NCBI GenBank assembly: GCA_017883135.1
Contig: JADGOE010000007.1
Location: 1-64,000 of the forward strand
Length of the DNA: 64,000 nucleotides
Direction: 5' to 3'
From: Acidimicrobiales bacterium
GTDB lineage: Bacteria; Actinomycetota; Acidimicrobiia; Acidimicrobiales; RAAP-2
A program made the translations under genes and the position numbers. The notes below the pieces were generated by a model. The model saw only the letters and a list, made by a program, of their open reading frames with translations, was not told where the DNA came from and made no database searches. Shown here in pieces: positions 21,788 through 31,353 of this stretch; positions within the stretch are counted from its first letter, which is position 1, and every line of letters starts with the position of its first letter.

Positions 21788-23391
21788 AGGTCACCGCAGC
21801 GTCCGCCGACTCGATCCCATCCGGAACGCCGATATGGGGTGTGCCGGTCGCCTCGGGTGACGACGGACCCCGGCACGCGGTCCCTCCCGGGCAGTTCGAT
21901 CTGGGACTTGCCGACCGACCCGACCCGGCTTGGTGCAAGCGTCACGGGTTCAGTGGCAAGGTCGGCCAGACCCTCGTCTTGCGCTCTCCGGTGCCCGCAC
22001 CGCCGCGGCAGACGGGGGATACCGACGGACCGTCGGCGGCGGTGGCCGTTCCACCACCTGGGATAGTGCTCGTTGGAGTCGGAGAGTCCTCAGCCTTCTG
22101 TGCAGACCGGGGGCTCGAGTCGTTGCGGAGGGCCTCGGCCGCCTTCGTACGGGCCGTGGGCGGCGGCGAGTCGGCCATTCTCCTGTTGGCTGCAGTCTCC
22201 GATCTCGCGGTGGGCCGATCGGCCGAGGCGGCCGCCGTCGGCGCAGCACTGGCGGACTACCGGTACGACGACTACCGCTCCGGGGACCGCCCAGAACGGC
22301 TCGAGTCGCTCATCCTCGGTGTCGGGGCGCCCTCCGACGTCAGCGCCGTGGGTGACGGCGCCACCCGCGGCGTTCGCATTGCCGAGTCAGTGGCCCTGGC
22401 GAGGGATCTGGTCAATGAGCCGCCGAGCTCCCTGACGCCGCTGAAGTTGGCCGACACCTTTGTCCGGACACTCGCCGGCCGGGCCGGGCTCACGGTCGAG
22501 GTGTGGGATGAAGACCGGATCGCCGAGGAACGTCTCGGGGGACTGCTCGGCGTGTCTAGGGGGTCGGCCCAGCCGCCGAGGCTGGTGCGGGTCGAGTACC
22601 AGCCGCCGGACGCTGTGGTGATCGACGGCCGTGTTCCCCATCTGGCGCTGGTGGGCAAGGGCATCACCTTCGACTCCGGCGGCCTGTCCCTGAAGACGGC
22701 CGGGGGCATGGAGACCATGAAGACCGACATGGGAGGAGCTGCCGCCGTGCTCGGCGCGCTCGACGCGGCCGCGGCGCTCGGGGCGCGGATCCGCATCACC
22801 GCCTTCGCACCGTTGACCGAGAACATGCCGGGTGGATCGGCCACGAAGCCCGGCGACGTCCTGACGGCGCGCAACGGCAAGACGATCGAGGTGCTCAACA
22901 CCGATGCCGAAGGCCGGCTGGTGCTGGCCGACGGGCTGTCCCTGGCCGCCGAAGCCGAACCGGACGCCGTCGTCGACCTGGCCACGTTGACAAGCGCTGC
23001 GGTGGTGGCATTGGGGAAGGAGATCGCCGGCCTGCTCGGCACCGGTGACCACATCGTCGAAGAGGTCCGGGCGGCCGCAGCGCGGGCGGGCGAGCCGGTC
23101 TGGCCGCTCCCGTTGCCCGACGACTACCGCGACCATATCGAGTCGGAGATCGCCGACATGCGCAATGTCGGCCGTGCTGGTCAGGCCGGAAGTATCTCGG
23201 CTGCCCTGCTGCTGGCCGAGTTCGTGGGGGATGTGCCATGGGCCCATCTCGACATTGCCGGCCCCGCCCGCTCGGACGAGAACACCCGCTACCTGACCAA
23301 GGGTGGCACGGGTTTCGGAGTGCGGACTCTGGTCGAATTGGTGACTTCCGACGAGTTCGCGCGGACGTTGGTGCAAACCAACGTGCCGTAG
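21784..23391 (+). CDS. pepA: Leucyl aminopeptidase (M17)
   Basis: GKGITFDSGGLSLKTAGGMETMKTDMGGAAAV and NTDAEGRLVLADGL; ATGA overlap with upstream gene. Confidence 0.92.
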   Translation: MKVTAASADSIPSGTPIWGVPVASGDDGPRHAVPPGQFDLGLADRPDPAWCKRHGFSGKVGQTLVLRSPVPAPPRQTGDTDGPSAAVAVPPPGIVLVGVGESSAFCADRGLESLRRASAAFVRAVGGGESAILLLAAVSDLAVGRSAEAAAVGAALADYRYDDYRSGDRPERLESLILGVGAPSDVSAVGDGATRGVRIAESVALARDLVNEPPSSLTPLKLADTFVRTLAGRAGLTVEVWDEDRIAEERLGGLLGVSRGSAQPPRLVRVEYQPPDAVVIDGRVPHLALVGKGITFDSGGLSLKTAGGMETMKTDMGGAAAVLGALDAAAALGARIRITAFAPLTENMPGGSATKPGDVLTARNGKTIEVLNTDAEGRLVLADGLSLAAEAEPDAVVDLATLTSAAVVALGKEIAGLLGTGDHIVEEVRAAAARAGEPVWPLPLPDDYRDHIESEIADMRNVGRAGQAGSISAALLLAEFVGDVPWAHLDIAGPARSDENTRYLTKGGTGFGVRTLVELVTSDEFARTLVQTNVP

Positions 23392-23457
23392 GGGCGCCGG
23401 CCACGACCCGTTGCCGCCATCGCACCGGAGGACGCTGCACTCGATCGACAGGTGCAC

Positions 23458-23463
23458 TACTTT
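23458..23463 (+). promoter_or_regulatory. Predicted -10 box TACTTT, 7 nt before GTG start of gpsA
   Basis: TANNNT motif with leaderless spacing. Confidence 0.4.
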
Positions 23464-23470
23464 GCCTTCG

Positions 23471-24460
23471 GTGAAGATCGCAGTGCTCGGAGCCGGGTCA
23501 TGGGGTACCACGGTGGCGTCTCTGGTCGCTCCGAGGCAAGACACCGTGCTGTGGGCGCGCAATCCCGAAGTGGCTGCGACAATCACCAATGAGCACACCA
23601 ATCCGGCCTACCTGCCAGGCTTCGACCTCGCCCCCGAGCTATCGGCGACCGCCGACCTCGAGGAGGCCGTGTCCGACGCCGATCTTCTGGTCATCGGTGT
23701 GCCGACATCCGGGTTCCGGCGCGTGCTGGAGGACGCCTCCGACTGGATTCGCCCCTGGATCCCGGTGGTCAGCCTCTCCAAAGGTCTCGAGAGCGGATCG
23801 CTCCTGCGGATGACCGAAGTGATCAAGCAGGTGGTTCCCGGGCACCCGGTTGCAGCACTGACCGGCCCGAACATCGCCCGGGAGATCATGTACGGGCAGG
23901 CAGCCGCCGCGGTCATCGCGACCGAGGACCTCGAAGTGGCCTGCGCCATTCAAAAGGTGGTCACCCGTGGTGTCTTCCGGGTGTACCTGAACGACGATGT
24001 CGTGGGTTGCGAGATGGGTGGCGCGTTGAAGAACGTGATCGCCATCGCCGCCGGGATCGGTGAGGGGCTCGGAGTGGGCGACAACACGCGTGCCGCCGTC
24101 ATGTCCCGTGGACTTGCCGAGCTGACTCGCCTCGGCGTTGCCATGGGCGCCCAGCCGGCCACCTTCGCAGGTCTGGCCGGCATGGGTGATCTGATCGCCA
24201 CCTGCATGAGCCCCCACAGCCGCAACCGCGCCGTGGGCGAGCAGCTCGGCAAAGGGCGGAGGCTCGAGGACATCTTGGCAGAGATGCATATGGTCGCCGA
24301 GGGTGTGCAGACGGCGACCGTGGCCCTCGAACTGGCTGAGCGCCACAATCTCGACTTGCCCATCTGCGCCATGATCAACAAGGTGGTCAAGGGCGAGATC
24401 CAGCCGCCGGACTCCTACTGGGGCTTGACCCCGGCAGGCCATGAGGCAGAGCCAGGCTGA
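23471..24460 (+). CDS. gpsA: Glycerol-3-phosphate dehydrogenase [NAD(P)+]
   Basis: VLGAGSWGTTVAS, LTGPNIAREI, NDDVVGCEMGGALKNVIAIAAGI, AGMGDLIATC. Confidence 0.93.
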   Translation: MKIAVLGAGSWGTTVASLVAPRQDTVLWARNPEVAATITNEHTNPAYLPGFDLAPELSATADLEEAVSDADLLVIGVPTSGFRRVLEDASDWIRPWIPVVSLSKGLESGSLLRMTEVIKQVVPGHPVAALTGPNIAREIMYGQAAAAVIATEDLEVACAIQKVVTRGVFRVYLNDDVVGCEMGGALKNVIAIAAGIGEGLGVGDNTRAAVMSRGLAELTRLGVAMGAQPATFAGLAGMGDLIATCMSPHSRNRAVGEQLGKGRRLEDILAEMHMVAEGVQTATVALELAERHNLDLPICAMINKVVKGEIQPPDSYWGLTPAGHEAEPG

Positions 24461-25157
24461 TCCCCCGATCTGCGGCCGTGGCGGGTCCGACACTGTCCCG
24501 CACCGGTCGGGTCCGGCGTTGCAGGTGGAGGCGAAGCGCGTCCTCGGCGGCGCGGAATGCGATCGCCGGGTGGAACTGCCATTCGCCGAGCTGCGCCTCG
24601 ATCTCGATCTGGCTCCGTCCGGCCGATGCCAGCCCGGCTGCAAGTCGCTGGGCACGTCGGCGCATCTGTTCCGGTTCGGGCAGCCGTTGCTCGGCCAACC
24701 ATCGCCGGTGGCTCTGTTGTAGTGACTCCGGCAGCCGACTCACGTGCCTGAGGGGAAGAGGTGGGATGTGGACGCGGACTGCGAGCCCGGCCGGGCCGTG
24801 GGGACGGGCCAATTCGAAGATGCACAGGCGTTGGAGCGCCCGTCGGAACGGTGAGTTCTTGCCCATGCGGTCGCCCAGTCCGAGGGATCTCGCTGTCTCG
24901 GGCAGGTTGAGGTCGAATCCGTCGTCGTGCACCTCGAGCCCGTAGGAGAGACGTCTGAGCAACCACGTCGTGCTCGGGCCGATGACCCCCAACCAGTACA
25001 GCTCGACGTACCGTGAGCATGGGTGCACGCCGTGGGGGTCGGCGACAGGATCGAGCCACCGCACGACATGGAGGGTCGGGTCGGCGGGGCGGGGCGGGTC
25101 GGCCTGGGTGGCTCCACCGCCCACTGCTTCGGGTGCTCTGAGGGTGGTCGAGGGCAT
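24387..25157 (-). CDS. Conserved-looking hypothetical protein
   Basis: Coding-like composition with VELYWLGVIGPSTTWLLRRLSYGLE; start assumed at MPSTTLRA; 3' end overlaps gpsA antisense. Confidence 0.6.
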   Translation of the reverse strand: MPSTTLRAPEAVGGGATQADPPRPADPTLHVVRWLDPVADPHGVHPCSRYVELYWLGVIGPSTTWLLRRLSYGLEVHDDGFDLNLPETARSLGLGDRMGKNSPFRRALQRLCIFELARPHGPAGLAVRVHIPPLPLRHVSRLPESLQQSHRRWLAEQRLPEPEQMRRRAQRLAAGLASAGRSQIEIEAQLGEWQFHPAIAFRAAEDALRLHLQRRTRPVRDSVGPATAADRGISLALPHGLPGSSPSRSPAAGSRP

Positions 25158-25312
25158 GGATTCCTCCGCGGTCGTTCGGTGTTGACCTCGCACGCCCCCT
25201 GGCGTGTTCCGCAGAAGCGGGCGAGGCCTGCTGGCCACACGACATTGACCTGGTCAGCTTGCACCGGACCTGGCCGGCGACCTTGCGAGTCGTAACCGAA
25301 CCGCGGAAGGGG

Positions 25313-25765
25313 TCAGGCCGGTGAGCCCGCCACCGGTTGGTACCGGGCGACCGAGAATCCGAGCAGCAGGGGCACGTCCACCGCGAACATGACCAGCATG
25401 GCGGTGAACAGCCACAATGTCTTGGCCGGCGTGTGGTCGAAGACGAAGACGAACTCGAGGATCCCGGCGATGACTGCATAGGCGACCAGGCCCCAGCCGA
25501 AGACCTGGAAGAACTTGCCCCAGTTGAACTCCTTGATCCGTGCCAGCAGAACGACGTTGACTACCAGGACGGCGCCGGCCGCGCCGGCCAGCACGACTGC
25601 GGGGAGCAGGGAGGCGGGGTGGTCGTAGTGGGAGGCCAGATAGATACCCCCGATGACGACCAGCGCCAGGGTGAGCGTGGCAAGCCGCGCTACCGGGGGA
25701 AGGCCGGCCTGCCTCAGGTCAATCTCGTCGAGCCCCGGAGGTGCCTGGTCGTTGGTGCCGGTCAT
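25313..25765 (-). CDS. Small polytopic membrane protein
   Basis: About four hydrophobic segments; start ATG 25765 (MTGTNDQAPPGLDEID) overlaps the upstream membrane gene stop. Confidence 0.65.
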   Translation of the reverse strand: MTGTNDQAPPGLDEIDLRQAGLPPVARLATLTLALVVIGGIYLASHYDHPASLLPAVVLAGAAGAVLVVNVVLLARIKEFNWGKFFQVFGWGLVAYAVIAGILEFVFVFDHTPAKTLWLFTAMLVMFAVDVPLLLGFSVARYQPVAGSPA

Positions 25766-26382
25766 CGGCTGGCCAGAAAGGTCATGATCACGATGGTGGC
25801 GATCTGCATGACGCCGGTGATGCCCGCCGCGTAGACGAACACCTTCATCAGGCGTCCGATGCGTTCGCCGTTGGGCCGGGGCTTCTTGAGCTCGAACAGG
25901 ACGGCCACGTTGGCCGGCTCGAGCAGCCCCAGGGCGATGACCGCCATCACCCCGACGACGATGTAGGAGGCGACCAGCCAGCCGTGGTGGGGGTAGTTGG
26001 CGTCGAGGTTGCCCACGTGGCGCGCCAGTTGGAATCCGGCACCCAGCGTCATGGCCACCAGGGTGGGCATGATCAGGATCATCTTGGGCATGAACCGGAC
26101 GGAGAACTCGATCCTGGCCGGGACCGAGAGCCGGCCGAGGATCGGTCCGATGACCAGGCCGACGAAGAGGTCGATGCCGGTCCACAGCCCGCCTCCGCCG
26201 ACATGGAAGAAGGTGAGCGCCCACAGCGAGTTGGAGGCGATGGCCACGACCAAGCCCACCAGCAGGGCGGCGACGATGGGAAGGCCTCGCAGCGGCACGA
26301 TGGAGAACTCGGGCACCGGCGGAGGGCCACCCGCGGCAGGCGGCGACGCGCCGGCGCCGACCTCGACGACAGTGTCGGTCAT
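25762..26382 (-). CDS. Polytopic membrane protein, unknown function
   Basis: Four to five hydrophobic segments, FFHVGGGGLWTGIDLFVGLVIGPILG. Confidence 0.7.
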   Translation of the reverse strand: MTDTVVEVGAGASPPAAGGPPPVPEFSIVPLRGLPIVAALLVGLVVAIASNSLWALTFFHVGGGGLWTGIDLFVGLVIGPILGRLSVPARIEFSVRFMPKMILIMPTLVAMTLGAGFQLARHVGNLDANYPHHGWLVASYIVVGVMAVIALGLLEPANVAVLFELKKPRPNGERIGRLMKVFVYAAGITGVMQIATIVIMTFLASR

Positions 26383-26484
26383 GGGTCTCCTCCCGGTTTG
26401 CTGTGCGCCCCTCGCGCGATTCGGATGAATGCTAGGCCCCTACGGAGTGCCGTTCAACGATGACCATCCGAGACCACCTGTCTG

Positions 26485-27093
26485 CTACCAGCCCCCACGG
26501 TGCACGCTGTCCTCCAGGGTGCGACGGGGTCGCGCCGATGACGACGTGCGGGGGTCCGTTCCAGACGCATGGCCGAGGAGCACCGCCCCGAGCCACCGGA
26601 GGCGCTCGGGCACGCCGAGCGTCGCACGCAGGGCCTCCTCGCCCCTGAAGTTGCCGAGGAACGCTGCGCCGACCCCGGCGTCGGCGGCGCCGAGCAGGAG
26701 CGTCATGACGGCGAAGCCGGCGTCGACGAACCAGAAGGGAACCTCCCATTCGACGTCCCGGCCGTCGGGCCGGACCTTGTCGGGCTCGCGGTAGCGGCCG
26801 GCGTACGCCTCGGGGTCGGCAAAAGTCAGGATTACCACCGGGGCGCGGGACATCCCTTCGAATCGTCGCGAGCTGGATCGCCACTCCACGTCGGTGGTCG
26901 ACTCCCAGTAGTGGGCGGTCTGCTCGCTACCCTCGAGCACGACGTACTCACGACCCTGGGTGTGACCCGCCGATGGCGCCCGAAGGGCGAGGGCCAGTAG
27001 CCGGTCGAGGACGCCGGGCTGCAGGGGTCTGCTGCTGAAGCTCCTGAGCATGCGGCGGCGCTGCACGGCTTCGGTGAGCTCCATGGGGCGCAC
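26485..27093 (-). CDS. Nitroreductase-family FMN protein
   Basis: RRMLRSFSSRPLQPGVLDRLLALALRAPSAGHTQGREYVVL; DAGFAVMTLLLGAADAGVGAAFLGNF. Confidence 0.85.
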   Translation of the reverse strand: MRPMELTEAVQRRRMLRSFSSRPLQPGVLDRLLALALRAPSAGHTQGREYVVLEGSEQTAHYWESTTDVEWRSSSRRFEGMSRAPVVILTFADPEAYAGRYREPDKVRPDGRDVEWEVPFWFVDAGFAVMTLLLGAADAGVGAAFLGNFRGEEALRATLGVPERLRWLGAVLLGHASGTDPRTSSSARPRRTLEDSVHRGGW

Positions 27094-27237
27094 GCTACCG
27101 GCCCGAGATCGACTCGGTGCCCTTACGGGGGACGGTCGGCGGCAGCTGGGAATGTTGACCCCACTGGTAGTGTTTCAGTTGTTGTTCAGCTGAGTGGTGG
27201 GCCGTCACGACCGGTCCCCACCCGTCGGAGAAGGATT

Positions 27238-28422
27238 GTGATTGCCGTGCCTACCTTCAGGGAAATGCTGGCCGAGGCCAAGGCCGCTGTACGGGAGATA
27301 GATCCCGCGCGAGCCGACGAGGAGATCGCCGCCGGCGGCGCAGTGGTCCTCGATGTCCGCGAGCCCGACGAGTACGAGCAGGGTGCGCTACCCGGCGCGG
27401 TGCACATCCCTCGGGGGACCCTCGAGACCTCGGTCGAGGGACGGATCCCCGACAAGGCCTCCCATGTGGTCGTCTACTGCGCCGGCGGGACGCGGTCGGC
27501 GTTCGCCGCGAAGACGATGCAGGAGCTGGGCTACTCGGACGTGGCCTCGGTGATCGGCGGATTCAACCGCTGGAAGGACGAGGGCCGCGACTGGTCAGCC
27601 CCGCAGTCGCTCACGCCGGAGCAGCGCAACCGCTACCAGCGCCACCTGCTCCTGCCCGAGGTCGGAGAGGTCGGCCAGCTCGAGCTGCTCGACGCGAGCG
27701 TGCTTCTGCTGGGAGCCGGTGGCCTTGGTTCTCCCGCCGCGCTCTACCTGGCGGCTGCCGGTGTGGGGACGCTCGGGATCATCGACATGGACGTGGTCGA
27801 CGCTTCGAACCTCCAGCGCCAGATCCTGCACAACACCGACAGGATCGGTGAGCGGAAGGTCGATTCGGCAAAGAAGACCCTGACCCTGGTCAATCCCGAT
27901 GTCAACGTGGTGACCTACGACGTCCGGCTGGGAGCAGACAACATTCTCGAGATCATCGACGGTTACGACGTGATCGTCGACGGCACCGACAACTTCCCGA
28001 CCCGGTACTTGGTCAACGACGCATCACTGGTGAAGCGGATTCCGGTGGTCCACGGATCGATTTTCCGGTTCGAGGGGCAGGCCACGGTGTTCAACCCCTA
28101 CGAGGGACCTTGTTACCGGTGCATGATCCCCGAGCCCCCTCCAGCCGAGCTTGCACCCAGCTGCTCGGAGGCCGGCGTCCTCGGCGTGCTCCCCGGCATC
28201 GTCGGGTCGATCCAGGCCGTCGAGGCCCTCAAGGTCCTGCTGGGGATCGGCGACACCCTGCAGGGCCGGTTGCTGGCCTACGACGCCCTCGAGCAGAGTT
28301 TCCGCACCTTCAAGGTGCATCGGGATCCGAAGTGCCCAGCTTGTGGCCCCGAGGCTGCAGAGATCGTCATCGCCGAGTACGACGACCTGTGCATGCCCCA
28401 CCCGGCGCAACCCCCCGCCTGA
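27238..28422 (+). CDS. Rhodanese-ThiF/MoeB fusion (adenylyltransferase/sulfurtransferase), rhodanese domain N-terminal
   Basis: Rhodanese VLDVREPDEYEQG and CAGGTRSAFA first, then ThiF GAGGLGSPAALYLAAAGVGTLGIIDMDVVDASNLQRQ and Zn ligands CYRC/CPAC. Confidence 0.9.
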   Translation: MIAVPTFREMLAEAKAAVREIDPARADEEIAAGGAVVLDVREPDEYEQGALPGAVHIPRGTLETSVEGRIPDKASHVVVYCAGGTRSAFAAKTMQELGYSDVASVIGGFNRWKDEGRDWSAPQSLTPEQRNRYQRHLLLPEVGEVGQLELLDASVLLLGAGGLGSPAALYLAAAGVGTLGIIDMDVVDASNLQRQILHNTDRIGERKVDSAKKTLTLVNPDVNVVTYDVRLGADNILEIIDGYDVIVDGTDNFPTRYLVNDASLVKRIPVVHGSIFRFEGQATVFNPYEGPCYRCMIPEPPPAELAPSCSEAGVLGVLPGIVGSIQAVEALKVLLGIGDTLQGRLLAYDALEQSFRTFKVHRDPKCPACGPEAAEIVIAEYDDLCMPHPAQPPA

Positions 28423-28507
28423 TCACGATCCCGCGGGAGGCCCGGCGCTCCTCGACCTGACGCGGTCCGCCGCCGGGCCGGCGGCGCTCGGCCCTCTACG
28501 GAGACCG

Positions 28508-28513
28508 TAACCT
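28508..28513 (+). promoter_or_regulatory. Predicted -10 box TAACCT, 6 nt before ATG of the mutase gene
   Basis: TANNNT motif with leaderless spacing. Confidence 0.4.
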
Positions 28514-28519
28514 GTTCCC

Positions 28520-30127
28520 ATGGCACCACACAGCGCTTCCTCCGGGGCGGAACGCGGGCGGGTTACCGACTCCGGCATCGAGATCCGCCCGGTCTACGGA
28601 CCCGAGGATCTGGAGGGATGGGATCCTGCCCGGCAACTGGGAGTACCCGGCAGCTATCCCTTCACCCGTGGGATCAGGCCCGACATGTACCGGGGTCGGC
28701 TGTGGACCATGCGCCAGTACGCCGGCTTCGGTACCGCCGAGGCGACCAATGAACGGTTCAAGTTCCTGTTGGGAGCCGGCCAGACCGGCCTGTCCTGTGC
28801 CTTCGACCTCCCCACCCAGATGGGCTACGACTCCGACCATCCGAGGTCGGAGGGGGAGGTGGGCAAGGTGGGGGTGGCCATCGACTCGTTGGCCGACATG
28901 CGCCTGCTGCTGGCAGGCCTTCCTCTCGACGAGGTCACCACGTCGATGACCATCAATGCCACCGCGGCGATCCTGCTGCTCTTCTACCAGCTGGTGGCCG
29001 AGGAGAACGGCGTGGATCCGGGGCGGCTCGGAGGGACCATCCAGAACGACATCTTGAAGGAGTACGTCGCCCGCGGCACCTATATCTACCCGCCTCGCCC
29101 GTCGATGCGCCTGGTCACGGACACCTTTTCCTACTGCGCCGAGCACCTTCCCGCCTGGAACACCATCTCCATCTCCGGCTACCACATCCGCGAGGCCGGA
29201 TCCACAGCAGTTCAAGAGATCGCCTTCACCATCGCCAACGGCATCGCCTACGTGGAGGCGGCGTTGGCCGCCGGGCTCGACGTCGATGCCTTCGCCCCCC
29301 GCCTCAGTTTCTTCTGGAATGCTCACAACAACCTCTTCGAGGAGGTGGCCAAGTACCGGGCCGCCCGGCGAATGTGGGCACGGATCATGACCGAACGGTT
29401 CCGGGCCAAGGACGAAAAGTCGACGTTGATGAGATTCCATACGCAGACGGGCGGCTCGACCCTCACCGCGCAGCAGCCCGAGAACAACATCGCGCGGGTG
29501 ACCATCCAGGCCCTGGCCGCCGCCCTCGGGGGCACCCAGAGCCTCCATACCAACGGCTTCGACGAGGCCCTCGGCCTCCCCACCCAACGGGCCGCCAAGA
29601 TCGCCCTTCGAACCCAGCAGATCGTCGGGTACGAGTCCGGCATCGCCGACACGGTCGACCCGTTGGCCGGATCGTGGTTCGTCGAATCGCTCACCGACGA
29701 TGTCGAGAAGGGGGCATGGGGGTACCTCGAACGGATCGACGCCCTGGGTGGCGCCGTGGATGCCATCGAGGCCCAGTACATGCAGCAGGAGATCGACCAG
29801 GCCGCCTACGCCTACGCCAAGGCGATCGATGCCGGGGAGAAGGTGGTCGTCGGAGTCAACCGGTTCGTGGACGACGAATCGGATCCCACCGAGGTGTTCC
29901 CCATCGATGCCGAGCTGCAACGGTCCCAGGTGGCCCGCGTCGAGCGGGTGAAGGCCGAACGCGACCAGTCGGCGGTCGGCGCGGCCCTGGCCGATGTCGA
30001 GGCAGCTGCTCGTGGTACCCAGAATCTGCTGGTCCCGATGAAGGTGGCCCTGGCACGGATGGCGACGCTCGGCGAAGTGTCCGATGTGCTCCGGGGGGTG
30101 TTCGGGGAGTACCACCCGAACGGATAG
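28520..30127 (+). CDS. Methylmalonyl-CoA mutase family, large (catalytic) subunit without B12-binding domain
   Basis: [70 protein letters not shown] ends before any DXHXXG cobalamin domain. Confidence 0.92.
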   Translation: MAPHSASSGAERGRVTDSGIEIRPVYGPEDLEGWDPARQLGVPGSYPFTRGIRPDMYRGRLWTMRQYAGFGTAEATNERFKFLLGAGQTGLSCAFDLPTQMGYDSDHPRSEGEVGKVGVAIDSLADMRLLLAGLPLDEVTTSMTINATAAILLLFYQLVAEENGVDPGRLGGTIQNDILKEYVARGTYIYPPRPSMRLVTDTFSYCAEHLPAWNTISISGYHIREAGSTAVQEIAFTIANGIAYVEAALAAGLDVDAFAPRLSFFWNAHNNLFEEVAKYRAARRMWARIMTERFRAKDEKSTLMRFHTQTGGSTLTAQQPENNIARVTIQALAAALGGTQSLHTNGFDEALGLPTQRAAKIALRTQQIVGYESGIADTVDPLAGSWFVESLTDDVEKGAWGYLERIDALGGAVDAIEAQYMQQEIDQAAYAYAKAIDAGEKVVVGVNRFVDDESDPTEVFPIDAELQRSQVARVERVKAERDQSAVGAALADVEAAARGTQNLLVPMKVALARMATLGEVSDVLRGVFGEYHPNG

Positions 30128-30167
30128 CCGACCCCGACTTGATGTGCAGCCGATCGGGCCTCGCCGG

Positions 30168-31334
30168 TCAGCGGGCCAGCAGCCGGTCGCGCAGGGAGCC
30201 CGGTTGGGCCGCGTCGATCGCCGTCCAGGCCAGCGCCAGGGCCCCGTCTCGGACGGCGTCGTCCGCCGACGGGGTGATGCAGGCGGCAGCGAACTCGGGC
30301 TGGTGGTTGACCGAGCCGGCGGCGTCGATGCCGAGCAGTGGGTGGATGGCGGGGACCGCGAGCGACACGTTGGCCATGTCGGTCGAGAGGGTGGGTCGTG
30401 GGGCACCCTCGTCGTCGAGGGCAAAGCTTCGGCCCAACTGTTCGGCACTCGACCGGTAGAGGGCCAGTAGGCCGGGGTCGCTCTCCATGTGAGAGTAGAC
30501 GGGGGCCAGGGTCTCGTAACTGACCGACGATCCGGTGGCGAGTGCGCCGGCCTCGAAGCACCGCCTCACCCTGGGCTCGAGCAGCTCCAACCCGGCCAAG
30601 GTCAGCGAGCGACACATGAACCGGCCGGTGACGGTGTCGGGGACGATGTTGGCGGCCTGGCCTCCGGCTGTGACGATCCCGTGCACCTGGTCACCGGCCC
30701 GCAACTGCTGGCGCAACAGGCCGATGGCAACCTGCGAGACCACCATGGCATCGCCGGCGTTGATCCCCTCCCACGGTGCGGCCGAGGCGTGGGCGCTCTT
30801 CCCGTGGAAGGTGACGTCGAAGTGGGAGACGGCCAGACAGGTGGCCTCGAGGCGGTCGCTCGGCCAGGGGTGGATCATCATGGCCGCGTGGACGCCCTCG
30901 AAGAGCCCGTGCTCCAGCATGGTCACTTTGCCCCCTCCTCCCTCTTCGGCAGGTGTCCCCAGCACTCGGACGGTGACCCCCAACTCGTCGACCAGGCCGG
31001 CCAGGCCCAGCCCGGCACCGATGGCCGAGGCGGCGATGATGTTGTGCCCGCAGGCATGCCCGACCCCGGGGAGAGCGTCGTACTCTGCGCAGACCGCCAG
31101 CACGAGTGGCCCCGAGCCGACCTCCGCGCTGAACGCGGTGGGCATCCCGGCGACGCCCTCGGTCACCGCGAAACCGCCTTCGGCCAGGGCCTCGGTCGAC
31201 CAGGCGCAGGCTCGCTCCTCCTCGAAGGCAGTCTCCGGCTGGCCGTGGATGGCGTGGCTGAGCCGGATCAGGCCGGAGAGGGCGGTGTCGATCGCCTGGC
31301 GGGCTGCATCCTTGAGGGCGGAGGGGTCCGGCAC
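30168..31334 (-). CDS. M20-family amidohydrolase/peptidase
   Basis: YDALPGVGHACGHNIIAA, GTPAEEGGGGK, M20 dimerisation region. Confidence 0.88.
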   Translation of the reverse strand: MPDPSALKDAARQAIDTALSGLIRLSHAIHGQPETAFEEERACAWSTEALAEGGFAVTEGVAGMPTAFSAEVGSGPLVLAVCAEYDALPGVGHACGHNIIAASAIGAGLGLAGLVDELGVTVRVLGTPAEEGGGGKVTMLEHGLFEGVHAAMMIHPWPSDRLEATCLAVSHFDVTFHGKSAHASAAPWEGINAGDAMVVSQVAIGLLRQQLRAGDQVHGIVTAGGQAANIVPDTVTGRFMCRSLTLAGLELLEPRVRRCFEAGALATGSSVSYETLAPVYSHMESDPGLLALYRSSAEQLGRSFALDDEGAPRPTLSTDMANVSLAVPAIHPLLGIDAAGSVNHQPEFAAACITPSADDAVRDGALALAWTAIDAAQPGSLRDRLLAR

Positions 31335-31353
31335 GGGCTCGGTGGATCCTGCG

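Noticed and set aside
27155-27173. TTGACC ... TAGTGT as promoter of the rhodanese-ThiF gene
   Set aside because: Only 7 bp separate the boxes, far from the usual 16-19 bp.
28496-30448. 650-aa minus-strand ORF
   Set aside because: Antisense to the methylmalonyl-CoA mutase gene, which has unambiguous motifs.
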